Shown one piece after another: positions 16,502 to 25,532 of a stretch of 64,000 nucleotides of DNA (within the stretch, counting starts at the first letter, position 1; every line of letters starts with the position of its first letter). The stretch spans positions 434,001 through 498,000 of the forward strand of contig NZ_JAYGJQ010000002.1 of assembly GCF_035013165.1 (NCBI RefSeq), written 5' to 3'. This stretch comes from Bacteriovorax sp. PP10 (GTDB taxonomy: Bacteria; Bdellovibrionota; Bacteriovoracia; Bacteriovoracales; Bacteriovoracaceae). The notes beneath the pieces are model-generated. The model saw nothing but the letters and a program-made list of their open reading frames with translations. It was not told where the DNA came from and searched no databases. A program made the position numbers and the translations under genes.

Positions 16502-17353
16502 TTGAGTGAATTAGCGATCCAATTTTCAAAAGACGAAAGAGTTATTAAAGACGAGGACTTTGCCTATTTCCAGGCCCTCGTCTTTAAGCTTGCGGGAATT
16601 ACTTTAAGTGATAAGAAGCGCGATTTGCTGCTTACGCGCTTAACTTCTCATCTCAAAAATAGCGACCTCGGTTCTTATTCTGATTACAGAAATTATCTGC
16701 AAAGTCTTCCTGAAGATCATGGAGAGTGGCAGAATTTTATTAATCTAATGACGACTAATAAAACAGATTTTTTTAGAGAGATCAGACATTTTCAATATAT
16801 TGAAGAAGTCCTGATCCCGAAGTGGATTCAATCTAAAAAAAGTGAAATAAACGTCTGGTCTGCTGCCTGCTCAACAGGCGAAGAGCCTTATACGCTGGCC
16901 ATGTTTTTAGAAGCTAAGCTTCCGGTAGGAATGACTTATAAAATTTTTGCGTCTGATATTGATACCAATGTTTTAGCGAAAGCTAAAAATGGTGTTTATT
17001 CCATGATCAAAGAATCTGAAATTCCTGAAGAGTATAGAAAAAAATCTATCGAGTATGGAAGAGGCGAGATTGCGGACTGGTTTAGAATAAAATCATCTCT
17101 AAAGAGCAAAATTACTTTTTCGGCCTTTAATCTGGTTGAAGACTCGAAGTCAGATGGAAAATTCGATCTGATCCTTTGTCGAAACGTGATGATTTATTTT
17201 TCTCGTGCCGTGGTGGAAAAAGTTGCGATCAATCTTTCACAGTCCTGTTTGGATGACGGAATTCTTTTTATCGGACATTCAGAATCACTACAGGGAACAA
17301 AAACACCGTGGAAAGTGACGACTGCTTCAGTTTATTCTAAAAACAGGCGATAG
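16502..17353 (+). CDS. cheR: chemotaxis protein methyltransferase CheR
   Basis: Transfers methyl groups from SAM to receptor glutamates for adaptation. The N-terminal helical domain (residues 1-85) includes MTTNKTDFFREIRHFQYIEE, the classic CheR TTNxTxFFRExxHF motif. The SAM site follows: INVWSAACSTGEEPYTLAM and a FDLILCRNVMIYFS motif near residues 220-235, where the CRNVxIYF signature is diagnostic. Length of 283 is normal. The start is TTG 16502 (MSELAIQF); AGAGG at the end of MCP2 lies about 8 bases upstream, implying coupling to receptor synthesis. cheD follows 8 bases later. Confidence 0.97.
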   Translation: MSELAIQFSKDERVIKDEDFAYFQALVFKLAGITLSDKKRDLLLTRLTSHLKNSDLGSYSDYRNYLQSLPEDHGEWQNFINLMTTNKTDFFREIRHFQYIEEVLIPKWIQSKKSEINVWSAACSTGEEPYTLAMFLEAKLPVGMTYKIFASDIDTNVLAKAKNGVYSMIKESEIPEEYRKKSIEYGRGEIADWFRIKSSLKSKITFSAFNLVEDSKSDGKFDLILCRNVMIYFSRAVVEKVAINLSQSCLDDGILFIGHSESLQGTKTPWKVTTASVYSKNRR

Positions 17354-17361
17354 TAGTCACC

Positions 17362-17844
17362 ATGAGTGACGAATCAAAATTAAGCTTGAATATCGGACAA
17401 ATTATTGTGGTCAAAGACCCTGCGGTTATTTCAACTGTTTTAGGTTCATGCGTTTCCATTTGTCTTTTTTCACCCGGAAAACATTTTGCAGGAATGATTC
17501 ATTACGCTCTTCCATACCAATTCGATCACAACCTGGATGACGATCCTCTAAGATATGGGGACCAGGCCATACCAATACTCATCAATGAAGTTAAAAAGCT
17601 CACAATGGGGCCATCATCGTCTTTAAAAGCGAAAATTATTGGTGGGGCCAACTGTCTGGTGAGAGCTTCTGGTGGTGGATTCAATAATATTGGTGAACAG
17701 AATATCCAAATGGCCCGTGATATCTTGAGTGCCCACCATATTGAAGTGGTTGGTGAGCACGTCGGTGGAGAAGTCGGGCGCAAGGTTTTTTTCTATACGG
17801 CCGACGGTCGGGTTCAGGTTGCAAGTCTTAAGCAGTCAGCCTAG
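17362..17844 (+). CDS. cheD: chemoreceptor glutamine deamidase CheD
   Basis: Deamidates specific receptor glutamines to glutamate, and in many bacteria binds CheC or CheY-P for adaptation. The catalytic Cys-His pair is visible: STVLGSCVSICLF (C30) and FAGMIHYALP (H47), followed by AKIIGGANCL and the conserved GGEVGRKVFFYTADGRV near the end. Length 160 is typical. It is the last gene of the MCP2-cheR-cheD unit; no cheB or cheA is nearby. Its stop overlaps the convergent lipoprotein gene by 17 bases. Confidence 0.96.
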   Translation: MSDESKLSLNIGQIIVVKDPAVISTVLGSCVSICLFSPGKHFAGMIHYALPYQFDHNLDDDPLRYGDQAIPILINEVKKLTMGPSSSLKAKIIGGANCLVRASGGGFNNIGEQNIQMARDILSAHHIEVVGEHVGGEVGRKVFFYTADGRVQVASLKQSA

Positions 17845-19519
17845 TTTCATAAAAACTGACAAGAGCTATGCTCTCGCCAGTTGGTCTTAATGCTTTAATA
17901 AAAAATGTGAATTTCAAGATATCAAAGTTTTTGATCTCTTCAGGATTAAGCAGTTCATTGTATTTTGCTTTCATCGCATCTGTTAGACCACTTTTCTTTG
18001 AGAATTCTGCGAGTGCTCCCATAACCTTGGTTTGTGCTTCGGTTTTGGCAAGCTCTCTCGTTGCACGGTCAGCAGAGATCATCTTTGCGTTGTACTCAAA
18101 CATAATTTTTTTCAATGCTTCAGTATAAGCTGTTTGAGCATCGGCAATCTGAGTTGCTAGTCCTGGTTTACCAAGAGTTTCAACGTGTTTGCTCCAGTCG
18201 CGGAATGGAAAAGAGAAATTTCTATAAAGTTCTAATTCTGTTTGCTCGAATTGCCCGTATGGAGGAAAAAGAGCACTTAACATATTTTGAACATCATTAG
18301 GTTTAATCTTACTAAAGTTTTTCTCAGTATCAAATTGTGCCAGCGTGCTGAATGACTTGAATGATTCTTTTCCTTTCATCAGGAAATAAGTTTCACGAAT
18401 AATTCTGTCTTCAATGCACTTAACGTTTTGGTGACAATCGCGCACTTCACTTGCCAGACGACTTTTTTTGTAAGCAACGTCGGGTCTGAATGAAAGTCCA
18501 CCAATAAACTTATGTGAAACAACCAGATAAGACATTTGTTTTAGTTGATCTTCACTATAGGCCTTGCCTTCTACAATACCGTCAATTAGCTTTTCAAGCT
18601 TGTCGTGTTTTAATTTATTCATTGGCCCAAGCCAAGGATGGTTAAAACTTTTTACGGCCTGAACTTTTGGATCTTTTAAAAATCTTTCATAACCTGTTTC
18701 GAGTTTTGATAGAGTATCAAAGTCGTTCATGAAGTTATAATAACCAAGAAGTTCTGATTTTAGTTCTTCTCTTGCTGCCTTGTTCTCTTTTAAGAATGCT
18801 TTATCCAGCGGATTGGAAACCGTCAGCTGCATTGAACCTACGCCAAGATTTTTATTAATAATTTTGATTTTAGAAATAATTTCTTCAGCTGTATTTGAAG
18901 GATCGAGAACAATCTCAAAGTGTCCTGCATCGTAAACAAAAGAGTCTGGAAGAGCTGCATTTAATTCTTTATCATCTGTAATCTTGATGAGTTTTCCTTT
19001 TGCTCTATAAGCAAAAAGCTGATCCTCTGGAGCTGCATCTTCAGATGCATCGATAAGATCATCCATTTTTTTCAGACGGGCCGCTGGAGTCATCGCCAGC
19101 CATGCCTCTTTAGAGTCATTGTAAAATGGAGGAGCAGGCATATAGTTTTTCAGGAGAACTTCCGTTTCATCGTGAAGATACTCTGATTCAAAACCATATT
19201 GAATTTGATAACCTTCTTTACCTTCAAAACCTTTAGGGTAACGAAGAGGATTTTTGGCCATGGCCTCAGTGATTTTTTTAGCAGTTACCTGATTGTGAAG
19301 TAAATCGGCAGCAGTGTTTGGTTTTTCAGCACCAAAAAAATATCTAACAGAGTCCCAGCATTCTTTAGCACCGGCAGGAAATCTATCTGCCATAAACGGC
19401 TGATAAAAACTCACGTCTTCACGGTAAGGCACAGGAGTATAGCGATCCGGCCCTGTCGCACATGAACTCGCTAAAAGAACTGTCAGTAAAAGAGCGCTTT
19501 GGGTTTTATTGTTCTTCAT
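17828..19519 (-). CDS. hypothetical lipoprotein, 563 aa
   Basis: The N-terminus is a lipoprotein signal with lipobox LASSC (Cys near residue 20), so the protein is probably membrane-anchored in the envelope. The rest is soluble and mostly helical; I recognise no catalytic motif. Its early segment ECWDSVRYFFGAEKP resembles RCVSGVRNFFNPKAN in the lipoprotein encoded just upstream, which suggests paired paralogous N-termini. The two genes overlap by 14 bases and are one transcription unit. Function unknown. Confidence 0.8.
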   Translation of the reverse strand: MKNNKTQSALLLTVLLASSCATGPDRYTPVPYREDVSFYQPFMADRFPAGAKECWDSVRYFFGAEKPNTAADLLHNQVTAKKITEAMAKNPLRYPKGFEGKEGYQIQYGFESEYLHDETEVLLKNYMPAPPFYNDSKEAWLAMTPAARLKKMDDLIDASEDAAPEDQLFAYRAKGKLIKITDDKELNAALPDSFVYDAGHFEIVLDPSNTAEEIISKIKIINKNLGVGSMQLTVSNPLDKAFLKENKAAREELKSELLGYYNFMNDFDTLSKLETGYERFLKDPKVQAVKSFNHPWLGPMNKLKHDKLEKLIDGIVEGKAYSEDQLKQMSYLVVSHKFIGGLSFRPDVAYKKSRLASEVRDCHQNVKCIEDRIIRETYFLMKGKESFKSFSTLAQFDTEKNFSKIKPNDVQNMLSALFPPYGQFEQTELELYRNFSFPFRDWSKHVETLGKPGLATQIADAQTAYTEALKKIMFEYNAKMISADRATRELAKTEAQTKVMGALAEFSKKSGLTDAMKAKYNELLNPEEIKNFDILKFTFFIKALRPTGESIALVSFYETRLTA

Positions 19520-20513
19520 AGTATTTCATAATCCCGATTGGAGAAATATTTTCGTTAATGTTACCGTTATCTAAAGATTCTTTGATTGATTTAGCAGCGC
19601 CATCGTATGAAAGCGTAATACCAAAATATTTTTCCATGACATGTCCTGCTGAACTTGAGCATGAATAACTTTGAGTAAAATATTCTTTTCCTTTTTTGAT
19701 AACAGGAACTTTGATTCCTTTTTCAGAATCTAGAAAGAAATTTCCGTTTTCTTCAACGATTTTACCAGTGATGTTATTTTCATTTCCATACTTTGGTGAC
19801 TCAGACTGAAACTTCAGAGTCTTTCCAAAAGTTCCATCGACTTCATGAATTTTTAGTAGTGGCGAGTAAGCATCAAAGGGCGGAACGTTGTTAGAAGCTG
19901 ACACTTTATAAAACATCTCAATTTCTTGTGCCATCGCTTCAATTTTATCTTTTCCAATGTGGAAGATGTAACCCATCGAACCTGACATTTCAGGGTTCGA
20001 ACTATTTTTCATTCGAGGAGAAAAATTGTTAATAGAAGTTGATTGAATAAAATTGAAAGAATGAAGCTTCTTTCCAATTCTTAAAGTGATGTGCCCAAAA
20101 GGCTCAACTGGTTCAAATATAATTTCTGCCGTCTGTTCCAGATATTCGTCATAGTCTGGATACTTGTTCATGACATTTATATTGGCCTGGTATTCAGTAT
20201 ATTTTTTTCCATTAGGAAATTGTTTTACCTGAGGATTAAGTTGAGTTAACTCAGGAAGAGGTTTGAGAACAACAGCATCTACGCCATTGGCCTTTGGATT
20301 AAAAAAGTTTCTAACACCTGATACACATCGATCTACCCAATCCGCAGGCTCGCGTTCGGAAGCAGATGGATAAGTGGACATCATCTGACGTTCTTCAGGA
20401 GTGATATCTCTTGAAGACCATGCGACTTGAGTGGGTTGGTGTGAGCAACTTGCAAGAATGGAAATTAAAAACAGCGAAGTGATTAAAATTCGCTTATTTT
20501 TTTTGATTGGCAT
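19506..20513 (-). CDS. hypothetical lipoprotein, 335 aa
   Basis: ATG 20513 (MPIKKNKRILITSLF) is preferred over a TTG six bases upstream because GTAGGAG sits 8 bases before it. A basic n-region, hydrophobic core and lipobox ILASC mark an envelope lipoprotein. The body is mixed alpha/beta with no recognised motif; FGHITLRIGKKLHSFNF and SYSCSSSAGHVMEKYFG recall lipoproteins containing a buried Cys/His pair (DUF4105-like or NlpC-like folds), but this is only an impression. It is the first gene of the two-lipoprotein operon. Confidence 0.8.
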   Translation of the reverse strand: MPIKKNKRILITSLFLISILASCSHQPTQVAWSSRDITPEERQMMSTYPSASEREPADWVDRCVSGVRNFFNPKANGVDAVVLKPLPELTQLNPQVKQFPNGKKYTEYQANINVMNKYPDYDEYLEQTAEIIFEPVEPFGHITLRIGKKLHSFNFIQSTSINNFSPRMKNSSNPEMSGSMGYIFHIGKDKIEAMAQEIEMFYKVSASNNVPPFDAYSPLLKIHEVDGTFGKTLKFQSESPKYGNENNITGKIVEENGNFFLDSEKGIKVPVIKKGKEYFTQSYSCSSSAGHVMEKYFGITLSYDGAAKSIKESLDNGNINENISPIGIMKYYEEQ

Positions 20514-20716
20514 CTTCAAAACTCCTACAGAAAATATTTAACACCTGAACTTATCGGTCAGGTATGGAAAAACATTAGCGTGATCATTTAACTAATCAAT
20601 TTTATAGGGAATTCAGTATGGCGGACTTATGATTCATGACCGTACTCATAAAGACAACCTTACTTACAAGGCCTATGATAACCAAAGATAAAGGACGTAT
20701 TGTAAGGCAGATATTT

Positions 20717-21967
20717 ATGGAGTTTACCGGTGAATTAAGTCATTCCACTGAAAAACAAGTCGAAGTTTGCGATCGTTTTTTAACTAGTCCGGAAAGGTTG
20801 AAGGCCTTACAAGATACCGGGCTGATGGATAGTCCAACTGAAATTGCTTTTGATCGTCTTGCCAATCTTGCTGCACGAATTTTAAAAGTTCCTCTCACAA
20901 TCGTTTCTTTCGTTAGTGATAAAAAACAATTTTTTAAAGCAGGACATGGCCTGCCGGCACCATATGATGTCATCCGTGAAGTTCCGATAGATGGATCCAT
21001 TTGTCGTTATACACTTCAAGGTGAACCTATCATTTCTAACGATGCATCCACTGATCCACTTTTAAAATTTCACCCGGCCACAAAACCGTGGGGGATTGGA
21101 GCTTTTATAGCTCTTCCAATCATGACAGACGATGGGCATTCTATTGGTGCATTTTGTGCTGTGGATTCTAAGGCCAGAGTCTGGAGTGAAGATGACATTG
21201 AAGTTATGCGTGAGCTGACAGCTTCCATTATGACTGAAATTAATTTACGTTCACAGATTGAAAAATTAAAAAGTGAAAGAGTGATGCGCGAAACTTTCGT
21301 GGCCGCTTTAACTCATGATTTACGTACGCCACTTGCGGCCTCAAAATTGGGTGCACAGCTTTTGATCCGATCAAATCCTGAGTCTGGCCAGGTGAAAAAA
21401 ACAGCAGAGCGTATTACTGAAAATATTGATCGTGCTGATTATATGATTCAAGACTTACTTGATGTCAGCCAGCTTAACATTGGTGAAAAAATTCCATTGG
21501 ATATCGTTGAATGTAACTTGATTAAGCTTATTAATAGATCACTTGAAGACTTTAAGGCCCTTTATGCGGACCGTTTTGATTTGATTGCCGAGGAAGATAT
21601 TTGTGGGCATTGGGATGAATCGGCCATTCGCCGTATTGTAGATAATTTAGCATCTAATGCGATTAAGTATGGATCAAAAGATTCTCCTATTAAAATCATT
21701 GTGAAAAAATTAGAAAACAATGTTCAGATACATATTCACAATGAAGGAACTCCAATCAACGAGGCAGATCAGTCTCATATCTTTGAGCCATTTCATCGTT
21801 CAGTCTCAGCTGCTCAAGGGAATCAAAAAGGCTGGGGGCTAGGTCTAGCTTTAGTTAGAGGTTTAGTTGAAGGGCATGGTGGGAAAATCAGTCTTGAGAG
21901 TTCACTTGAAAAAGGGACAACTTTTATTATTACAATTCCAGTTGATTCAAGAAATATTAGCAAATAA
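20717..21967 (+). CDS. GAF-domain sensor histidine kinase
   Basis: A soluble two-component kinase. A GAF domain (about residues 28-175) contains the typical FDRLANLAARILKVPLTIVSFVS and ICRYTL...IGAFCAVDS pattern seen in bacterial GAF kinases. It is followed by a HisKA dimerisation helix with H-box VAALTHDLRTPLAAS (phosphoacceptor H200) and an HATPase domain with N box DNLASNAIKYGS, F box and G box KGWGLGLALVRGLVEGHGG. There is no membrane segment, so the signal is cytosolic. ATG 20717 follows AAGG at proper distance; an in-frame ATG at 20636 lacks a ribosome site. No response regulator is adjacent; the nearest lone receiver is at 25533. Confidence 0.93.
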   Translation: MEFTGELSHSTEKQVEVCDRFLTSPERLKALQDTGLMDSPTEIAFDRLANLAARILKVPLTIVSFVSDKKQFFKAGHGLPAPYDVIREVPIDGSICRYTLQGEPIISNDASTDPLLKFHPATKPWGIGAFIALPIMTDDGHSIGAFCAVDSKARVWSEDDIEVMRELTASIMTEINLRSQIEKLKSERVMRETFVAALTHDLRTPLAASKLGAQLLIRSNPESGQVKKTAERITENIDRADYMIQDLLDVSQLNIGEKIPLDIVECNLIKLINRSLEDFKALYADRFDLIAEEDICGHWDESAIRRIVDNLASNAIKYGSKDSPIKIIVKKLENNVQIHIHNEGTPINEADQSHIFEPFHRSVSAAQGNQKGWGLGLALVRGLVEGHGGKISLESSLEKGTTFIITIPVDSRNISK

Positions 21968-21970
21968 AGA

Positions 21971-21987
21971 CCCGGTTTATGGCCGGG
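21971..21987. terminator. hairpin between convergent genes
   Basis: CCCGG, TTTATGG loop, CCGGG: a five-pair GC stem 4 bases after the kinase stop, between convergent genes. There is no clear T-run, so termination efficiency is uncertain. Confidence 0.45.
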
Positions 21988-21998
21988 CCATTGTTAGA

Positions 21999-22445
21999 TT
22001 ATTCAACTTCTCTGTCTAGAGTAATATCAAAACGAACATCCCTGTCGCCTCTAAAGTCAAAATATGAAAGGTAGTACTGAACTTGATTATCATTGATATA
22101 TTTTAGGTATTCATCCTGAACCATCTCTGATGTCTCAATGTTATAAATTTTAAAACTAATTAAATCTTTTGAAACAATGATCTTGTTGATAAAAAGTTCA
22201 CCATCCATTTCAAACTTATATTCATACAAACCGTAGTTCATTCTCACAAGACCGATAATATTGTAGCTCATGCCTTGTTCTGTGTAGCAGTGTCCGTCTG
22301 CTTTAATTGAAGCCGAATTTGAAAGGACCTCAATCCAGCAGCCAGTCGATTCGTCTGCCATTTTGTTATGGTAACTTCCCATCTCAAAAGAAAAAGCGGG
22401 AAGAGAGAATATTAAAACTGTTATTAATGTAATTAATTTTATCAT
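21999..22445 (-). CDS. hypothetical secreted protein, 148 aa
   Basis: A clear signal peptide (MIKLITLITVLIFSLPAFSF) with cleavage near residue 19, then about 128 residues predicted to be largely beta with two Cys (GCWIEV, GHCYTEQ) that could form a disulfide. AAGGAG lies 7 bases before the ATG. No family recognised; the charged C-terminus RGDRDVRFDITLDREVE has no obvious meaning. Periplasmic or extracellular location is inferred. Confidence 0.7.
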   Translation of the reverse strand: MIKLITLITVLIFSLPAFSFEMGSYHNKMADESTGCWIEVLSNSASIKADGHCYTEQGMSYNIIGLVRMNYGLYEYKFEMDGELFINKIIVSKDLISFKIYNIETSEMVQDEYLKYINDNQVQYYLSYFDFRGDRDVRFDITLDREVE

Positions 22446-22506
22446 TGAGAACTCCTTGAGTGAATGACATCAATTAGCTCAATTTTTTTGAAAGAAGTAA
22501 ATCAGC

Positions 22507-23586
22507 TTAATCAAACATTCTCATTCTTTTTAAGGCCTCATTGGCAAGATGCTTTGTAAGTTCTTCTGCCGGTAATTCCACAGCTAAGTGGGCTGCTTGC
22601 CCTGACCACATCGACATGAAATCGCCAGAACCCATCGGTTCAGTTTTTGCTTTTAATGGTGAGAGTGGACCTCCTGCAAGCGGAAATTCAGGAGCAAGGA
22701 TATTCATCGGGCCTAGTTCTTTAGTGAGACGATTTTCAATGGCCCTGGCAGGTCTGCCGGTAAAAATATTTGTTAAAGTAGTTTGATTATCTTTCACACT
22801 CTTCAATGCTTTTCTATGAACAGGGGAGATGAGGGATTCAGGACAAAATAAATAAGCAGTCCCGATTTGCACGGCAGAAGCTCCAAGGGCGAAGCTTGCT
22901 ACAATTCCGCGTGCATCAGCAATACCACCACTGGCGATAACTGGAATAGATACTGCGTCGGCAATTTGTGGAACAAGCGCCATCGTTCCCACTTGAGTAT
23001 TGATATCGAGAGATTGAAAAATGCCTCGATGTCCACCAGCTTCAAACCCTTGAGCGATAATGGCATCACAACCATTCTCAGTAAGGAAGCGTGCTTCATC
23101 CACTGTAGTCGCAGAAGATATAATCTTAATGTGAGCAGCTTTTAATTTGGTGACAAGTTCTTTTGCAGGAAGACCAAAATGAAAACTTACAACTTCAGGT
23201 TTTAATTCAAGTACCAGCTCGCAGGATTTTTCATCAAATGGATTTCGACTTGAGGGAGTGTATCCATTTTTACTATCTAGACCAAATTCATGGTAATAGG
23301 CTTCAAGTTTTTTTAACCAATTTTCCTCGCGTATAGAATCAGGTGCAGGATTTTTATGACAGAAGAAATTCAGGTTAAGTGGTTTATTTGTTTCTGCGCG
23401 AAACTTTTGAACTTCATTTCTTATTTGATCGGCAGTATACAGTGCACAAGGAATAGAGCCTAAACCTCCGGCCTTTGCAACAGCAATTGCCATGACGGAA
23501 TTGTTAGCACCGGCCATGGGTGCCTGAAGAATTGGCAAATCAATATTGAATAATTTTAGAATTCTCGTGTCAGACCAAGTTTTCAT
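22507..23586 (-). CDS. nitronate monooxygenase / NAD(P)H-dependent flavin oxidoreductase
   Basis: A TIM-barrel FMN enzyme of 359 residues. Diagnostic segments: LPILQAPMAGANNSVMAIAVAKAGGLGS (N-terminal FMN strand), CDAIIAQGFEAGGHRG, and PVIASGGIADARGIVASFALGASAVQIGTAYL (phosphate-binding GGI loop). The family includes nitronate monooxygenase (formerly 2-nitropropane dioxygenase), which oxidises toxic alkyl nitronates, and related FabK-like reductases; the GGHRG segment with its His supports the nitronate monooxygenase branch. It is 11 bases from the upstream GNAT gene, so the two are co-transcribed. Confidence 0.88.
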   Translation of the reverse strand: MKTWSDTRILKLFNIDLPILQAPMAGANNSVMAIAVAKAGGLGSIPCALYTADQIRNEVQKFRAETNKPLNLNFFCHKNPAPDSIREENWLKKLEAYYHEFGLDSKNGYTPSSRNPFDEKSCELVLELKPEVVSFHFGLPAKELVTKLKAAHIKIISSATTVDEARFLTENGCDAIIAQGFEAGGHRGIFQSLDINTQVGTMALVPQIADAVSIPVIASGGIADARGIVASFALGASAVQIGTAYLFCPESLISPVHRKALKSVKDNQTTLTNIFTGRPARAIENRLTKELGPMNILAPEFPLAGGPLSPLKAKTEPMGSGDFMSMWSGQAAHLAVELPAEELTKHLANEALKRMRMFD

Positions 23587-23597
23587 AAACGCCTCGA

Positions 23598-24113
23598 TTA
23601 AAGATCAATCCAATAACGCTTCTTATGATCTTCTGTAATATTTTCCAGAACGCCACCATTCTTCTCAATGGTTTTCGCTGATGCAATATTACTCTCATCA
23701 CAAGTGACAAGGATACGGTCAAGTTGAGGAAAATGTAATTTTATATAGAGAATAGATTCACTTAGGATTTGAGTCGCATATCCTTTGCGTCTTTCTGAAG
23801 GAACAACGCCGTAACCAACATGCCCGCCGATAATCATCAAGGCTTCACTGAGAGTGTGGCGGATTGAAACCCGGCCAACAATTTTACCGTGAGAGTTAAA
23901 AGCAAAAAGTATTGTGCTTGGAACGTGCTCACTCGGGATGAGTTTCCCTTTGGAAAAGAGTGGAAGGACTTCAACATACTTTTCAAAAGAATTATGAGCA
24001 ATGGATTCGAAGTAGTGAGCAAATATGAAATGACTTTCCCACAGCTCGTTTGAGGCAGCACTAAAAGCGGCCTTATCACTGAGTCTTAATTCTCTTAGAG
24101 TGATCGTATTCAT
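23598..24113 (-). CDS. GNAT-family N-acetyltransferase
   Basis: A 171-residue RimJ/RimL-type acetyltransferase: N-terminal ITLRELRLSDKAAF, the acetyl-CoA loop VGYGVVPSERRKGYATQIL (Q/RxxGxG/A motif A) and a late RILVTCDESNIASAKTIEKNGG motif B, which is typical of enzymes acetylating N-terminal or small-molecule amines. The substrate cannot be predicted. It is in an operon with the nitronate monooxygenase-like gene downstream. Confidence 0.88.
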   Translation of the reverse strand: MNTITLRELRLSDKAAFSAASNELWESHFIFAHYFESIAHNSFEKYVEVLPLFSKGKLIPSEHVPSTILFAFNSHGKIVGRVSIRHTLSEALMIIGGHVGYGVVPSERRKGYATQILSESILYIKLHFPQLDRILVTCDESNIASAKTIEKNGGVLENITEDHKKRYWIDL

Positions 24114-24161
24114 GCAGAAGATTTTAATTGGGAAATGAATTATATGTCGAGTAGGAAGTAG

Positions 24162-24194
24162 AAAAAAAACTGCTCAGGAACAGGCCCTGAGCAG
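24162..24194 (-). terminator. rho-independent terminator after ampG
   Basis: Read on the minus strand, CTGCTCAGG and CCTGAGCAG form a perfect nine-pair stem around a 7-base loop, followed by eight T. It is 15 bases past the ampG stop. Confidence 0.92.
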
Positions 24195-24208
24195 ATGAAA
24201 CTAAAAAA

Positions 24209-25438
24209 TCATTGTCCTTCGTGGTGAACTTGCCATTTGTTATAACGAAGTAAAAGAAGCAGACCTGGAATCGAAATCAGGATAGAGATAATGAAGTACA
24301 TTTCCCATCCAACACTTTTCATAATATATCCAGACGGTGTTGCCACTAAAGTTCTAGTAATGGCCATAAAGCTTGTTAGTAAGGCAAACTGAGTTGCCGT
24401 GTATCGTTTATCACAGATGTTCATCATGAAAGCAGTGAAAGCTGAAGTTGCTAAACCACTACAAATATTTTCAATACAAACTGCGGCCATCATTACAGGA
24501 TAGTTTTTTCCAACGTGAGCTAGGATGTAAAATGAGAATCCTGAAAGTGCCTGGACAATACCAAAGACCCAAAGAGATTTTTTAATTCCCCATTTATATA
24601 GAAGGGCACCACCTAAAAGTGTTCCTCCAATTGTCGCAAACATCCCGACACCTTTTAATACATAACCGATATCTGATTTAGAAAATCCCAAATCCATCAT
24701 GAATGGAGTTGTTAGTGCCATAGCAAAAGCAACGTCGAGTTTGTAAATTAAAATGAAGATTAACATTTCAACAGCACCAACGCGGCTGAAGAATTCAGTG
24801 AATGGTTTGTAAACAGCATCCATTAAAGTTTTTGGAGGAAGCTCTTTTGCAAGAGGCTCTGGCCCAAAGATACTTGCCAGAACACCAACGGCCATACATC
24901 CGGCCATTATTAAATAAACCATCGACCATGACATGTGGTCAGACATGATTAAAGCTAGTGCACTTGAAACCATCATGGCGATTCTGTACCCCATGATGTT
25001 AATGCTTGCTCCGGCACCTAATTCATTTTCATCAAGCACTTCAATTCTATATGCATCAATTGCAATATCCTGGCTGGCACTAAAAAAGGCCACGCAGACA
25101 GCAAAGAAGGCAACGTATTGTGGAGTTAAAGTTGGATCGCTAAATCCAAGGGCCGCGATTGTAATAATTAATCCAATTTGAGTCAGGATCATCCAGCCAC
25201 GACGACGTCCCATAAGAGGTGGAACGTAGCGATCCATTAACGGGGCCCAGATAAATTTTAATGTGTAGGGGATACCAACCAAAGAAAAAAGACCGATAGT
25301 ACCGATGTCGATGTTTTCGGTTTTCATCCAGGCCTGAAGAGTTCCGCCGGTTAAACCTAATGGTAAACCTGAAGCAAATCCCAGCATAAGAACGACGAGC
25401 ATCTTCCAGCTGGCAAAGACTTTGAAAATTGATTTCAT
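24209..25438 (-). CDS. ampG: AmpG-like muropeptide MFS permease
   Basis: A 12-helix major-facilitator protein of 409 residues. The N-terminus LMLGFASGLPLGLTGGTLQAWM, the loop LKFIWAPLMDRYVPP followed by GRRRGWM, and ASQDIAIDAYRIEVL in the fourth helix are characteristic of AmpG, the inner-membrane permease that imports anhydro-muropeptides for peptidoglycan recycling. In a predatory bacterium it could also take up prey-wall fragments (inference). It is transcribed alone from the minus strand; AAGGGA precedes the ATG, and repeated AGTACT palindromes lie upstream (25459-25528). Confidence 0.9.
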   Translation of the reverse strand: MKSIFKVFASWKMLVVLMLGFASGLPLGLTGGTLQAWMKTENIDIGTIGLFSLVGIPYTLKFIWAPLMDRYVPPLMGRRRGWMILTQIGLIITIAALGFSDPTLTPQYVAFFAVCVAFFSASQDIAIDAYRIEVLDENELGAGASINIMGYRIAMMVSSALALIMSDHMSWSMVYLIMAGCMAVGVLASIFGPEPLAKELPPKTLMDAVYKPFTEFFSRVGAVEMLIFILIYKLDVAFAMALTTPFMMDLGFSKSDIGYVLKGVGMFATIGGTLLGGALLYKWGIKKSLWVFGIVQALSGFSFYILAHVGKNYPVMMAAVCIENICSGLATSAFTAFMMNICDKRYTATQFALLTSFMAITRTLVATPSGYIMKSVGWEMYFIISILISIPGLLLLLRYNKWQVHHEGQ

Positions 25439-25458
25439 AAAATATCCCTTAGAATAGT

Positions 25459-25528
25459 GAGTACTCTAATTGTGACATTTTATTGGTAAATACCAAATGG
25501 TTTTTTTATTACCAGTGCAGAGTACTCT
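25459..25528. promoter_or_regulatory. repeated GAGTACTCT boxes upstream of ampG
   Basis: The same 9-mer GAGTACTCT, with a palindromic AGTACT core, occurs at 25459-25467 and 25520-25528, 61 bases apart. Between them is another inverted repeat, TTGGTA-AA-TACCAA (25483-25496), and TACCAG/CTGGTA flanks the second box. The boxes lie in the ampG promoter region and could be operators; the second may also act at the receiver gene's 3' end. Confidence 0.4.
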
Positions 25529-25532
25529 GGTA

